Shown here in pieces: positions 1-5,893 of a DNA stretch of 8,206 bases; position 1 is the first letter of the stretch, and every line of letters starts with the position of its first letter. The stretch is from assembly GCA_003662715.1 (NCBI GenBank), contig QMYO01000059.1, forward strand, positions 1 to 8,206. Direction: 5' to 3'. A program made the translations under genes and the position numbers. The stretch comes from Candidatus Bathyarchaeota archaeon. GTDB lineage: Archaea > Thermoproteota > Bathyarchaeia > Bathyarchaeales > Bathyarchaeaceae. The notes beneath the pieces were generated by a model. It had not been told where the DNA came from, made no database searches, and was given only the letters and a program-made list of their open reading frames with translations.

Positions 1-753
1 AAGTATGTCAGCGTCACCCATCTTAAAGTCAACGTACTTCAAACCTTTCCCTATAAACCTTGGCAGCGTCACAACTTCCTCATGATGATGATGAACCACA
101 GTTTGAGGACCAAAAGGCTCAGGAAAAACATACACTTCCTGACCACTGAATGGAGAAACCCGTTTCAATTTGCCATCCTCAAAGAGAAACGGCTCCTCCG
201 CCATATCCGCCCACGCTGTCTCAGGTGACCAGATTGAGATAAACTCTTTAGTTTCCATGAAGCCCGTGTACCTTATCTTTATTTCATTCACCTTGTCAAG
301 CTTGTCTGCGCCATGTCTCGCTAATACGTTCATGACTCCTGGAGACGAACCCGTGTTTATCAGCGCAGTTAACCCAGCATCTTCATATTTTTTGCTTCGT
401 TCTAGCTGTTTTGAAACGAATTGATCCATTGGTATGTCGGTTGGTCCTGATGCAAGGTCTTGATAGTTGGCTCCACCCTTCAAAACAGCATCCATTATTA
501 TCAAATTATATTTGGGCACAGTTGCATTTACAACCAAGTCCATTCCTTTCGCAGCAGCTGTTAATTCGTCTGCGTTCGTTGCATCAAGTTTTTTCGCTGT
601 CACCTTATCGCTTTTCAACCTCTCAACAAGCTGTTTCGCTTTTTCTAAGTTTCTTCCAGCGCAAACAATTTCAGAGACGTCTGGACTTCTTGCCAAATAG
701 GTGCATATAACAGAGCCTTGAGCTCCATATCCTCCTACAACAAGCACTTTCAT
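1..753 (-). CDS. Saccharopine dehydrogenase-like NAD(P)-binding oxidoreductase, C-terminus cut by window edge
   Basis: I translated the minus strand from the ATG at 753-751; the frame stays open for 251 codons to the window edge, so the C-terminal part is missing. The N-terminus (MKVLVVGGYGAQGSV) is a Rossmann nucleotide-binding loop of the GxGxxG type, followed about 20 residues later by CAGRN at the end of the second strand. Later segments, NTGSSPGVMNVLARHGAD near residue 135 and EEVVTLPRFIGKGLKYVDF near residue 225, fit the saccharopine dehydrogenase-like superfamily, which includes lysine-forming saccharopine reductases and carboxynorspermidine dehydrogenase. The true substrate cannot be told from this fragment. 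A run of four histidines (HHHHEE) sits just before the TLPRFIG segment. A second ATG at 760-758 is out of frame, which supports 753 as the start. The gene is divergent from the aromatic operon and shares its control region. No pathway link is visible. Confidence 0.85.
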   Translation of the reverse strand, partial: MKVLVVGGYGAQGSVICTYLARSPDVSEIVCAGRNLEKAKQLVERLKSDKVTAKKLDATNADELTAAAKGMDLVVNATVPKYNLIIMDAVLKGGANYQDLASGPTDIPMDQFVSKQLERSKKYEDAGLTALINTGSSPGVMNVLARHGADKLDKVNEIKIRYTGFMETKEFISIWSPETAWADMAEEPFLFEDGKLKRVSPFSGQEVYVFPEPFGPQTVVHHHHEEVVTLPRFIGKGLKYVDFKMGDADIL

Positions 754-792
754 ATTCCATTTCCCCTTAAGCCCTAGGAAATAAAACATGTG

Positions 793-800
793 TTTTTAAA
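793..800 (-). promoter_or_regulatory. Candidate TATA box for the divergent oxidoreductase gene
   Basis: Read on the minus strand this is TTTAAAAA, lying 40 bases upstream of the start codon at 753. With the usual archaeal spacing of about 25 bases from box to transcript start, RNA would begin near 770 and give a short leader. The site is a weak consensus match in AT-rich DNA, so it is only a candidate. Confidence 0.35.
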
Positions 801-827
801 CTTTATCATACATCAGCATTTACTGTG

Positions 828-842
828 CGAAATTCTTTTATG
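828..842 (+). promoter_or_regulatory. Candidate BRE/TATA promoter of the aromatic operon leader
   Basis: CGAAAT (828-833) resembles an archaeal BRE and is followed at once by CTTTTATG (835-842), a TATA-like box. The expected transcript start, 25 to 27 bases from the box centre, falls near 863-866, at or just before an ATG at 865 and about 17 bases before the leader ORF at 882. The transcript would then carry the whole leader and the terminator-like hairpin ahead of aspartate kinase. The match is by eye. A promoter nearer the gene, for example CTAAAAAG at 973-980, cannot be excluded. Confidence 0.45.
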
Positions 843-864
843 TAAGATAAGAAATTCTCTACAG

Positions 865-885
865 ATGAGGCTCTGGGACAAATGA
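865..885 (+). CDS. Possible six-residue upstream ORF (MRLWDK) overlapping the leader peptide start
   Basis: The frame ATG AGG CTC TGG GAC AAA TGA begins close to the predicted transcript start, so it could be read as a leaderless message; no Shine-Dalgarno precedes it. Its stop overlaps the next start as ATGA (882-885), the arrangement seen at coupled junctions elsewhere in this operon. It holds one Trp codon. A frame this short is expected often by chance, so confidence is low. Confidence 0.15.
   Translation: MRLWDK
867..870 (+). promoter_or_regulatory. Shine-Dalgarno GAGG for the leader peptide
   Basis: GAGG lies 11 bases before the ATG at 882. The same core in GGAGG at 1017-1021 lies 12 bases before the aspartate kinase ATG, so the spacing is nearly identical. 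This supports translation of the leader ORF, though a four-base match is weak. Confidence 0.4.
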
Positions 886-962
886 AAAACAAAACAATGC
901 TTCAAACAACCAATTCTTTAACGACTTTCTACGCCTATAGCTATAGCTTTCGCTATTTTTGA
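882..962 (+). CDS. Putative aromatic-rich leader peptide (26 aa) of an attenuator
   Basis: An ATG-to-TGA frame of 26 codons lies between the predicted promoter and aspartate kinase. The first half is polar (it begins MKNKTMLQ), while the last 11 residues are FYAYSYSFRYF: three Phe and four Tyr. The stop codon (960-962) overlaps the left foot of a terminator-like hairpin. In bacteria, leader peptides rich in the end-product amino acid, such as the Phe-rich pheA leader, control biosynthetic operons through ribosome stalling; here the operon leads toward Phe, Tyr and Trp. Caution: part of the run comes from near-repeats of a hexamer (CTATAG, CTATAG, CTTTCG, CTATTT at 935-958), which by itself gives alternating Tyr/Phe codons, and short ORFs are common in AT-rich DNA. 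Translation and function are inferred. Confidence 0.5.
   Translation: MKNKTMLQTTNSLTTFYAYSYSFRYF
943..956 (+). promoter_or_regulatory. Short hairpin inside the aromatic codons (segments 1:2)
   Basis: ATAGC (943-947) and GCTAT (952-956) form a five-pair stem with a TTTC loop, followed by a T tract that runs to 960. It lies wholly inside the Tyr/Ser/Phe/Arg/Tyr codons of the leader, so a ribosome on those codons would disrupt it. It could act as segment 1:2 of an attenuator or as a weak pause site. Five pairs is marginal stability. Confidence 0.35.
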
Positions 963-980
963 GGCCCAGTAGCTAAAAAG
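947..980 (+). promoter_or_regulatory. Candidate antiterminator pairing (segments 2:3)
   Basis: GCTATT (952-957) can pair with AGTAGC (968-973), including one G-T wobble, and CTTT (947-950) with AAAG (977-980) across a small internal loop, giving about ten pairs closed by a ten-base loop. This uses most of the left arm of the downstream terminator-like hairpin and the right arm of the 943-956 hairpin, so it excludes both. Drawn by hand; no energy was calculated. Confidence 0.35.
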
Positions 981-1016
981 AATTTTTCACATCAATTTTA
1001 GCTTCATGGGCTTTTT
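961..1016 (+). terminator. Terminator-like hairpin with T tract ahead of aspartate kinase (segments 3:4)
   Basis: GCCCA (964-968) pairs with TGGGC (1007-1011), and AGCTAAAA (971-978) pairs with TTTTAGCT (996-1003), separated by a 2x3 internal loop: 13 pairs with a 17-base apical loop. Three further A-T or G-T pairs (961-963 with 1012-1014) can extend the foot. The right foot runs straight into TTTTT (1012-1016), and GGAGGT follows at 1017. A GC-rich foot next to a T tract is the form of an intrinsic terminator; archaeal RNA polymerase and the FttA/aCPSF1 factor both respond to U-rich RNA. Placed before the first gene rather than after the last, it reads as a conditional attenuator. It could also simply modulate access to the ribosome site. 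Confidence 0.5.
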
Positions 1017-1022
1017 GGAGGT
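1017..1022 (+). promoter_or_regulatory. Shine-Dalgarno GGAGGT of aspartate kinase
   Basis: GGAGGT is a strong archaeal ribosome-binding core, 11 bases before the ATG at 1034. It begins immediately after the T tract of the terminator-like hairpin, so an RNA released at that tract would lack or barely include it. Confidence 0.75.
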
Positions 1023-1033
1023 TTGATTAATTT

Positions 1034-2290
1034 ATGAAACAATCTAACATAAAACGCCGCAAACGAATCGTAGTAAAATACGGCGGAGCCAGCCTAGCCG
1101 ATCATGAACGCATGTTAAGAGCTGTTACCGCAGTGGCTAAAGAAGCTGCAAAAGGCACACAGATCGCCATGGTTGTTTCAGCCATGGGAAAAACAACCGA
1201 TTTACTTCTTAACGCAGCTAAGAACGCTTCAGGCGGTAAGGTTGAAAAAGGAGAATTAGACGACATATTAGCAATGGGTGAACGAACCAGCATCAGAATA
1301 GTCACAGCAGCTTTGAAAGCAAAAGGCGTAAAGTCCCGTTACTTTGATCCATTAGATCCAGATTGGCCAATCATAACAGATGATAATTTCACTAACGCAA
1401 ACCCTATAGAGAAACAATGCATAGAGAAAATTCAGCAAAATGTACTTCCACTCGTTGAGAAAGGCATCATACCTGTCATAGCGGGCTTTGTTGGTCGAAC
1501 ACTTGATGGAAAAATAACCACAATTGGACGTGGCGGAAGCGACGCAACAGCGTTTATCTTAGCGAAAGCATTGGGAGCAGACGAGGTTGTATTGGTTACT
1601 GACGCTGAAGGAATTATGTCTGCTGATCCAAAGGTTATCCAAAACCCTGAAAAGCTTGAGAAGGTTGATGTTCACACGTTGGTGGGAATGGCTGATTCAG
1701 GTACGAAATTTATTCATAGAAAGGCTTTGAGATACAAGGATTCATCAATAAATGCTAGAGTAATCAGCCATGCTCATGGTGATTTGAACGCTGGCGGAAC
1801 CATAATCACTGGTGGGCTTTCAACCGAACTAGATGTGGTCGTAGCGAGTCGGTCTCCCGCAGCATCAATCACAGTGGTGGGTAGCGGTATTTCCGAGAAA
1901 CCTAAAATCATTCAGGAATTAGCTGAGACGGTTAAGGCTTATGCATCACTGTTAGGCTTGTCTGTGAATTATAATTCGATTATTTTGTATGTGGCAGAAG
2001 AGGGAAACTTAAATTCGCTTCTTGAGAAAGTTCATGAAGCAATATTAAAACATAAGGAGACGATTGCAATGTCTGTTAGAGAAAAATTAGCTTTCCTCAA
2101 AGTTAGCGGTGTAGGGTTAGAGGAAACCCCGGGCATCATAGGGAAAATATCAGAGACTCTGCGGATAAATGAAATAAACATCTTCGGCATCCTAACAATC
2201 ACCTCCAGCATCCTCCTATTTGTGGACTGGAAGCAAAGAGAAACAGCTCTAAACCTGATTAATCAATCTCTGCGAGGTGGTCAAAAATGA
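1034..2290 (+). CDS. Aspartate kinase with C-terminal ACT domains
   Basis: Phosphorylates aspartate to 4-aspartyl phosphate, the first step toward aspartate semialdehyde. The 418-residue length is normal for a monofunctional enzyme. KYGGASLAD (residues 15-23) is the KFGGTS-type nucleotide/substrate motif; GRGGSDATA (166-174) and VTDAEGIMSADPK (188-200) are the conserved amino acid kinase segments. Residues from about 277 to the end form the paired ACT regulatory region, with LKVSGVGLEETPGIIGKI (355-372) typical of the last ACT repeat, so allosteric control by an end product is likely; which ligand is not visible. The ATG at 1034 has a good ribosome site, and KYGG follows after a short basic extension. 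The stop overlaps the next gene by ATGA. Its place at the head of a shikimate operon suggests supply of aspartate semialdehyde for aromatic synthesis, though lysine, threonine and methionine synthesis could draw on it too. Confidence 0.93.
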   Translation: MKQSNIKRRKRIVVKYGGASLADHERMLRAVTAVAKEAAKGTQIAMVVSAMGKTTDLLLNAAKNASGGKVEKGELDDILAMGERTSIRIVTAALKAKGVKSRYFDPLDPDWPIITDDNFTNANPIEKQCIEKIQQNVLPLVEKGIIPVIAGFVGRTLDGKITTIGRGGSDATAFILAKALGADEVVLVTDAEGIMSADPKVIQNPEKLEKVDVHTLVGMADSGTKFIHRKALRYKDSSINARVISHAHGDLNAGGTIITGGLSTELDVVVASRSPAASITVVGSGISEKPKIIQELAETVKAYASLLGLSVNYNSIILYVAEEGNLNSLLEKVHEAILKHKETIAMSVREKLAFLKVSGVGLEETPGIIGKISETLRINEINIFGILTITSSILLFVDWKQRETALNLINQSLRGGQK

Positions 2291-3333
2291 TGAAAGCAGC
2301 AGTTTTAGGCGCAACGGGTTCAGTTGGTCAAATTTTCATTCAATTGCTAAATGGGCATCCATGGTTTGAAGTTTCGGTTGTGGCAGCTTCTGAGAGAAGC
2401 GCTGGATTAAAGTATTCAGAAGCAGCAAAATGGAGATTGCCAACTCCAATTCCCGAGAATGTTTCCAACTTAGAGGTGGTTGACATAGAGCCCAAAGCTG
2501 TTAGGAGCGTTGAAGATGTTGATGTGGTGTTCTCCGCCTTACCATCAGATGTGGCTGGCAAGACGGAGGAAAGCTTCGCTGAAGCCGGATATTTTGTGGT
2601 GAGCAACGCTTCTGCACATAGGATGGACCCAGATGTGCCTCTTCTGAATCCAGAAGTCAACTGTGATCACGTCAGCCTCATTGATGAGCAACGCAGAAGA
2701 AGAAAATGGAGTGGAGCAATCGTTACAAACCCAAACTGCAGCGCTACCGTTTTAACTCTTTCCATGAAACCAATCTACGATGAGTTCGGTATTGAAAGAA
2801 TGATCGTTTCTACGATGCAAGCCATTTCTGGTGCAGGATACCCTGGAGTAGCTTCCCTTGACATCGTAGACAACGTCATTCCTTTCATCAAGAATGAGGA
2901 AGAGAAAATGCAAATAGAAACTCTAAAGATATTTGGTTCCCCATCAAAACCAGCTGACTTCAAGATTTCAGCGAGTTGCCATAGAGTTCCAACGCTAGAT
3001 GGACATATGGAAGCGGTTTTTATTGAGACAAAACGTGAAGCAGACCCTGAATCAGTTATGAGCGCAATGGAAAAGTTTATGGGTGAGCCTCAAAGGCTCA
3101 AGCTTCCAACTGCACCAGCGAATCCTATCGTTGTTAAACATAGTGAAGACCGACCTCAGACAAGACTGGACAGAATGGAAGGCGGCGGCATGAGCGTTGT
3201 GGTGGGTAGGGTTAGAAAAGACTCTGCCCTTAAAGGAATTAAGTACATCGTTCTAGGACATAACACTATAAGAGGTGCTGCTGGCTGCGGCGTTCTTAAT
3301 GCTGAGTATTTAAAAGCAAAAAAATACATTTAG
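2287..3333 (+). CDS. asd: Aspartate-semialdehyde dehydrogenase (archaeal/fungal type)
   Basis: Reduces 4-aspartyl phosphate to aspartate semialdehyde with NADPH. It has 348 residues, the usual length. The Rossmann loop is GATGSVG (residues 8-14); the catalytic cysteine is Cys151 in TNPNCSATV; SGAGYPGV (181-188) and the probable acid/base histidine, His240 in RVPTLDGH, follow. The pattern resembles archaeal and fungal enzymes more than the typical Gram-negative form. Two adjacent ATGs exist (2287 and 2290). GAGGTG at 2274-2279 lies 7 or 10 bases upstream, so either could be used; 2287 overlaps the aspartate kinase stop by 4 bases. It makes the aspartate semialdehyde consumed by the next gene's product, which explains its position. 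Confidence 0.95.
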   Translation: MMKAAVLGATGSVGQIFIQLLNGHPWFEVSVVAASERSAGLKYSEAAKWRLPTPIPENVSNLEVVDIEPKAVRSVEDVDVVFSALPSDVAGKTEESFAEAGYFVVSNASAHRMDPDVPLLNPEVNCDHVSLIDEQRRRRKWSGAIVTNPNCSATVLTLSMKPIYDEFGIERMIVSTMQAISGAGYPGVASLDIVDNVIPFIKNEEEKMQIETLKIFGSPSKPADFKISASCHRVPTLDGHMEAVFIETKREADPESVMSAMEKFMGEPQRLKLPTAPANPIVVKHSEDRPQTRLDRMEGGGMSVVVGRVRKDSALKGIKYIVLGHNTIRGAAGCGVLNAEYLKAKKYI

Positions 3334-3346
3334 GAGAAAAGGTGAA

Positions 3347-4144
3347 TTGCATTTGGACCCAGGCAAAAAAAGACGATTAAAAAGAATTTTCCGTGACGAC
3401 CAACGAACCGTCATAGTTCCCATGGATCACGGCGTCACTGCAGGTCCTATTAAGGGGCTTGTGAACATGCAGGAGATCATTGACAAGCTTTTAGAGGGTG
3501 AAGCTGACGCTTTTGTGTTGCATAAAGGCGTGGCAAAACATGTTGACGTTGGGCAGGCTGGTTTGATTGTGCATTTATCGGGCAGCACAAAGCTTGGTCC
3601 TGACCCCAACTATAAGGTTCAAGTGTGTTCTGTGGAGGAAGCTGTGAAGATTGGTGCAGACGCTGTTTCTGTTCATGTTAATGTTGGCGCTGAGCAAGAG
3701 GATAAGATGCTTGTGAAGTTAGGTATGGTTGCGGATGACTGTGACATGTATGGTATCCCATTACTAGCAATGATGTATCCGAGGGGACCGAAGATACAGA
3801 ATCCTCATGCTGTGGATGTGGTTAAGCATGTTGCTCGGTTGGGTGCAGAGTTGGGTGCTGACATAATCAAGACCGTATATACGGGTGATGTTGAAACCTT
3901 TAGGGAAGTAGTTAGGGGTTGTCATGTTCCAGTTATAATTGCTGGCGGTCCGAAGGTGGAGACTGTTCGAGAAGTTTTACAGATGGTGTACGATTCGATA
4001 AAGGCTGGTGGAAAAGGGCTGTCCATTGGTAGAAATGTGTTTCAACATGAAAATCCAACTTTGATGGTTAAGGCTCTTTCAGCAATTGTACATAACAACG
4101 CTTCAGTGGATGAGTCGTTAAAAATTCTTGGTGGGGCTAAGTGA
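3347..4144 (+). CDS. aroA': 2-amino-3,7-dideoxy-D-threo-hept-6-ulosonate (ADH) synthase
   Basis: First committed step of the archaeal shikimate route: transaldolase-like condensation of aspartate semialdehyde with 6-deoxy-5-ketofructose 1-phosphate. The protein is a TIM-barrel of the archaeal class I aldolase family. VIVPMDHGV (22-30) carries the Asp and His of the active site, MMYPRG (142-147) the conserved tyrosine, and GADIIKTVYTG (170-180) the Schiff-base Lys175; IAGGPK and GLSIGRNVFQH near the C-terminus bind phosphate. It aligns by memory with M. jannaschii MJ0400. The related archaeal fructose-bisphosphate aldolase is the main alternative, but 3-dehydroquinate synthase II next door favours ADH synthase. 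The start is TTG, either 3347 (GGAG 10 bases upstream) or 3353 (AGGTGA at 3340-3345, 7 bases upstream); no ATG or GTG is available before the conserved region, and a stop at 3311-3313 bars extension. Confidence 0.92.
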   Translation: MHLDPGKKRRLKRIFRDDQRTVIVPMDHGVTAGPIKGLVNMQEIIDKLLEGEADAFVLHKGVAKHVDVGQAGLIVHLSGSTKLGPDPNYKVQVCSVEEAVKIGADAVSVHVNVGAEQEDKMLVKLGMVADDCDMYGIPLLAMMYPRGPKIQNPHAVDVVKHVARLGAELGADIIKTVYTGDVETFREVVRGCHVPVIIAGGPKVETVREVLQMVYDSIKAGGKGLSIGRNVFQHENPTLMVKALSAIVHNNASVDESLKILGGAK

Positions 4145-5211
4145 AAGAACTCTGGATTGAAATAGACGAGTCATTTCCTGATAAAGTAAAAAACAGCCTA
4201 ATGAAATCAGCCGCTAAGTTCTGTGATGTTCTTTTAGTTGGCTCACGGGATTTAGAAAACGCTAGAAAGACTGGAGCAAAAACAGCAGCTAGCTCAGGCG
4301 ACTGTGATATCGATGTGTTGGAAGTCTTTGATGAAAACAAGGCTAAGAAGCTGAAAGAAGCGGAAAAAACTGTTGCAGTGAAAGTAAGCATAAAAGGAAG
4401 AGAAGACGAGAAAACCGTTGCCAAAGCCGTGGAATCATCATCTGACTACATAATCCTTGACTGCCCCGACTGGAAAGTCATCCCATTAGAGAACGTAATT
4501 GCGATGACACGTGGAAAAACCAAACTGCTCGCAGAGGTTTCATCCGCCAAAGACGCTAAATTAGCCCTAGAAACCTTAGAGCTAGGAGCAGATGGAGTTG
4601 TTTTGAAAACTTCTAGTCCAGATGAACTCTTGAAGACAGCGGCTGTTATTCAGAAGCCAGCTCTAAAGCTTGAGTTGGTGCCCGCAAAAGTTGTGGAACT
4701 AAAGCAGATTGGAACTGGCGCCAGAGCCTGTGTCGACACCGTTGACCTGATGAAGTTGGGAGAAGGAATTTTGGCGGGTTGTCAATCCAATGGTTTATTT
4801 CTTGTCCAAGCAGAAGTTTACGAAAGCCCTTATGTGGAGACGCGTCCCTTCAGAGTTAATGCAGGACCAGTATCCCTCTATACGCTTTCATCACTTAACA
4901 AAACGAGATATCTCTCGGAACTGAAGGCGGGCGACGAGATTCTCATAGTCAATAGACAAGGAAGAGTCAGGTCAACGCATGTGGGAAGAGTGAAGATTGA
5001 GTGGAGACCCTTATTGCTCATTGAAGCAGAATATGAAGGGAAGAGGATAAAGACTATTGTTCAAAACGCTGAAACCATACGACTTGTAACTAAAAAAGGC
5101 TCTAAGTCGGTTGCTGAATTAAAAACTGGCGACGAGGTTTTGGCGTATGTGACAGAGGGCGGGAGACATTTCGGAACGTTGGTGAAAGAGGAAACGGTGA
5201 TAGAGCGGTGA
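4141..5211 (+). CDS. aroB': 3-dehydroquinate synthase II (archaeal type)
   Basis: Converts ADH to 3-dehydroquinate by NAD-dependent oxidative deamination and cyclisation, replacing bacterial AroB. The 356 residues match the family length. The N-terminal third is variable; conserved blocks include WKVIPLENVIA (about 111-121), a central segment CVDTVDLMKLGEGILAG, then ETRPFRVNAGPV, YLSELKAGDEILIV and the C-terminal IVQNAETIRLV, all close to M. jannaschii MJ1249 as I recall it. The start is GTG, overlapping the ADH synthase stop as GTGA, with GGTGGGG just upstream, so translation is probably coupled. The pairing with ADH synthase is the hallmark of the archaeal route. Confidence 0.95.
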   Translation: MKELWIEIDESFPDKVKNSLMKSAAKFCDVLLVGSRDLENARKTGAKTAASSGDCDIDVLEVFDENKAKKLKEAEKTVAVKVSIKGREDEKTVAKAVESSSDYIILDCPDWKVIPLENVIAMTRGKTKLLAEVSSAKDAKLALETLELGADGVVLKTSSPDELLKTAAVIQKPALKLELVPAKVVELKQIGTGARACVDTVDLMKLGEGILAGCQSNGLFLVQAEVYESPYVETRPFRVNAGPVSLYTLSSLNKTRYLSELKAGDEILIVNRQGRVRSTHVGRVKIEWRPLLLIEAEYEGKRIKTIVQNAETIRLVTKKGSKSVAELKTGDEVLAYVTEGGRHFGTLVKEETVIER

Positions 5212-5891
5212 CCCTTAGGGTCTGCGTCTCAGTTCTTCCTGAAACAGTCGCTGAGGCTCTAGAGCTCATTGAGAAGGCTGAGAAGCAAGGAGCGGATTTT
5301 ATTGAAATTAGGCTAGACACATTGAGAGAATACAATACACTATCTGACATTCCAGCTTGTAGTAAGGTACCAATGATAGCAACCAACAAATCAGCCAAGC
5401 ATCATGGCAAATTTTTGGGAAGCGAAACCGAACGCAAACAAACCTTGCTGAACGCTGCGGAAAAAGGCTTCGAATATGTTGACTTGGACTTATCCACTTC
5501 TGAGCTGGAAAGCATTGTCAGCGACGTACATGGTATGGGTGTAAAATCCATAATATCCTTCCATGACTTTAACGAAACTCCAAGCTTGTCGAAGATGGAG
5601 GAGATTCTTAAAAAGGAAATTGCGAGTGGCGCTGACGTCTGCAAAATCGTAACCACCGCTAAATCTGTTGAGGACAACCTGACCGTGTTAAACTTCGTTT
5701 CCAAAGCTTGTAAAAACGCTAAGACTGTTTGTTTCTGCATGGGAGAGCTGGGCAAAACTTCTAGGCTTCTATCTCCCCTTTTCGGCGGCTTTTTCACATT
5801 CGCATCCCTCGAAAGAGGAAAAGAAACAGCAGCTGGACAACTAACCATTCAAGAAATGAGAGCTGTATACAAGACTTTGGGGCTAATATAG
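5208..5891 (+). CDS. aroD: 3-dehydroquinate dehydratase, type I
   Basis: Dehydrates 3-dehydroquinate to 3-dehydroshikimate through a Schiff-base intermediate. The 227 residues fit a single-domain type I enzyme. GADFIEIRLD (28-37) has the substrate-contacting Glu/Arg, ISFHDF (116-121) the catalytic His119, and ADVCKIVTTA (142-151) the Schiff-base Lys146; the C-terminal GKTSRLLSPLFGG and AAGQL close the active site. It is not the small type II enzyme. The GTG start at 5208 overlaps the previous stop by 4 bases, and GGTGAT (5196-5201) lies 6 bases upstream. Confidence 0.95.
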   Translation: MTLRVCVSVLPETVAEALELIEKAEKQGADFIEIRLDTLREYNTLSDIPACSKVPMIATNKSAKHHGKFLGSETERKQTLLNAAEKGFEYVDLDLSTSELESIVSDVHGMGVKSIISFHDFNETPSLSKMEEILKKEIASGADVCKIVTTAKSVEDNLTVLNFVSKACKNAKTVCFCMGELGKTSRLLSPLFGGFFTFASLERGKETAAGQLTIQEMRAVYKTLGLI

Positions 5892-5893
5892 GA

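Noticed and set aside
170..710. Three plus-strand open frames opposite the oxidoreductase gene
   Set aside because: They overlap each other and lie fully antisense to a clear Rossmann-fold protein read on the minus strand; their translations are low-complexity Ser/Leu/Phe-rich and lack ribosome sites.
758..760. Alternative upstream ATG for the minus-strand oxidoreductase
   Set aside because: It is seven bases upstream and therefore out of frame with the Rossmann motif.
973..980. CTAAAAAG as a proximal TATA box for aspartate kinase
   Set aside because: It is possible, but this sequence is fully accounted for as part of the left arm of the inverted repeat and lacks a convincing BRE; the 828-842 site fits better. 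Not fully excluded.
754..1033. tRNA, riboswitch of a named class, or CRISPR repeats in the control region
   Set aside because: No cloverleaf, no spaced direct repeats, and no conserved riboswitch core that I recognise; the only clear structures are the leader hairpins described.
2340..2660. Minus-strand open frame inside aspartate-semialdehyde dehydrogenase, and similar frames under the other operon genes
   Set aside because: These are antisense shadows of strongly conserved enzymes, rich in Ser/Thr/Ala with no family features.
3347..4144. Fructose-bisphosphate aldolase as the function of the TIM-barrel gene
   Set aside because: The same family includes archaeal aldolases, but adjacency to 3-dehydroquinate synthase II and close resemblance to MJ0400 favour ADH synthase.
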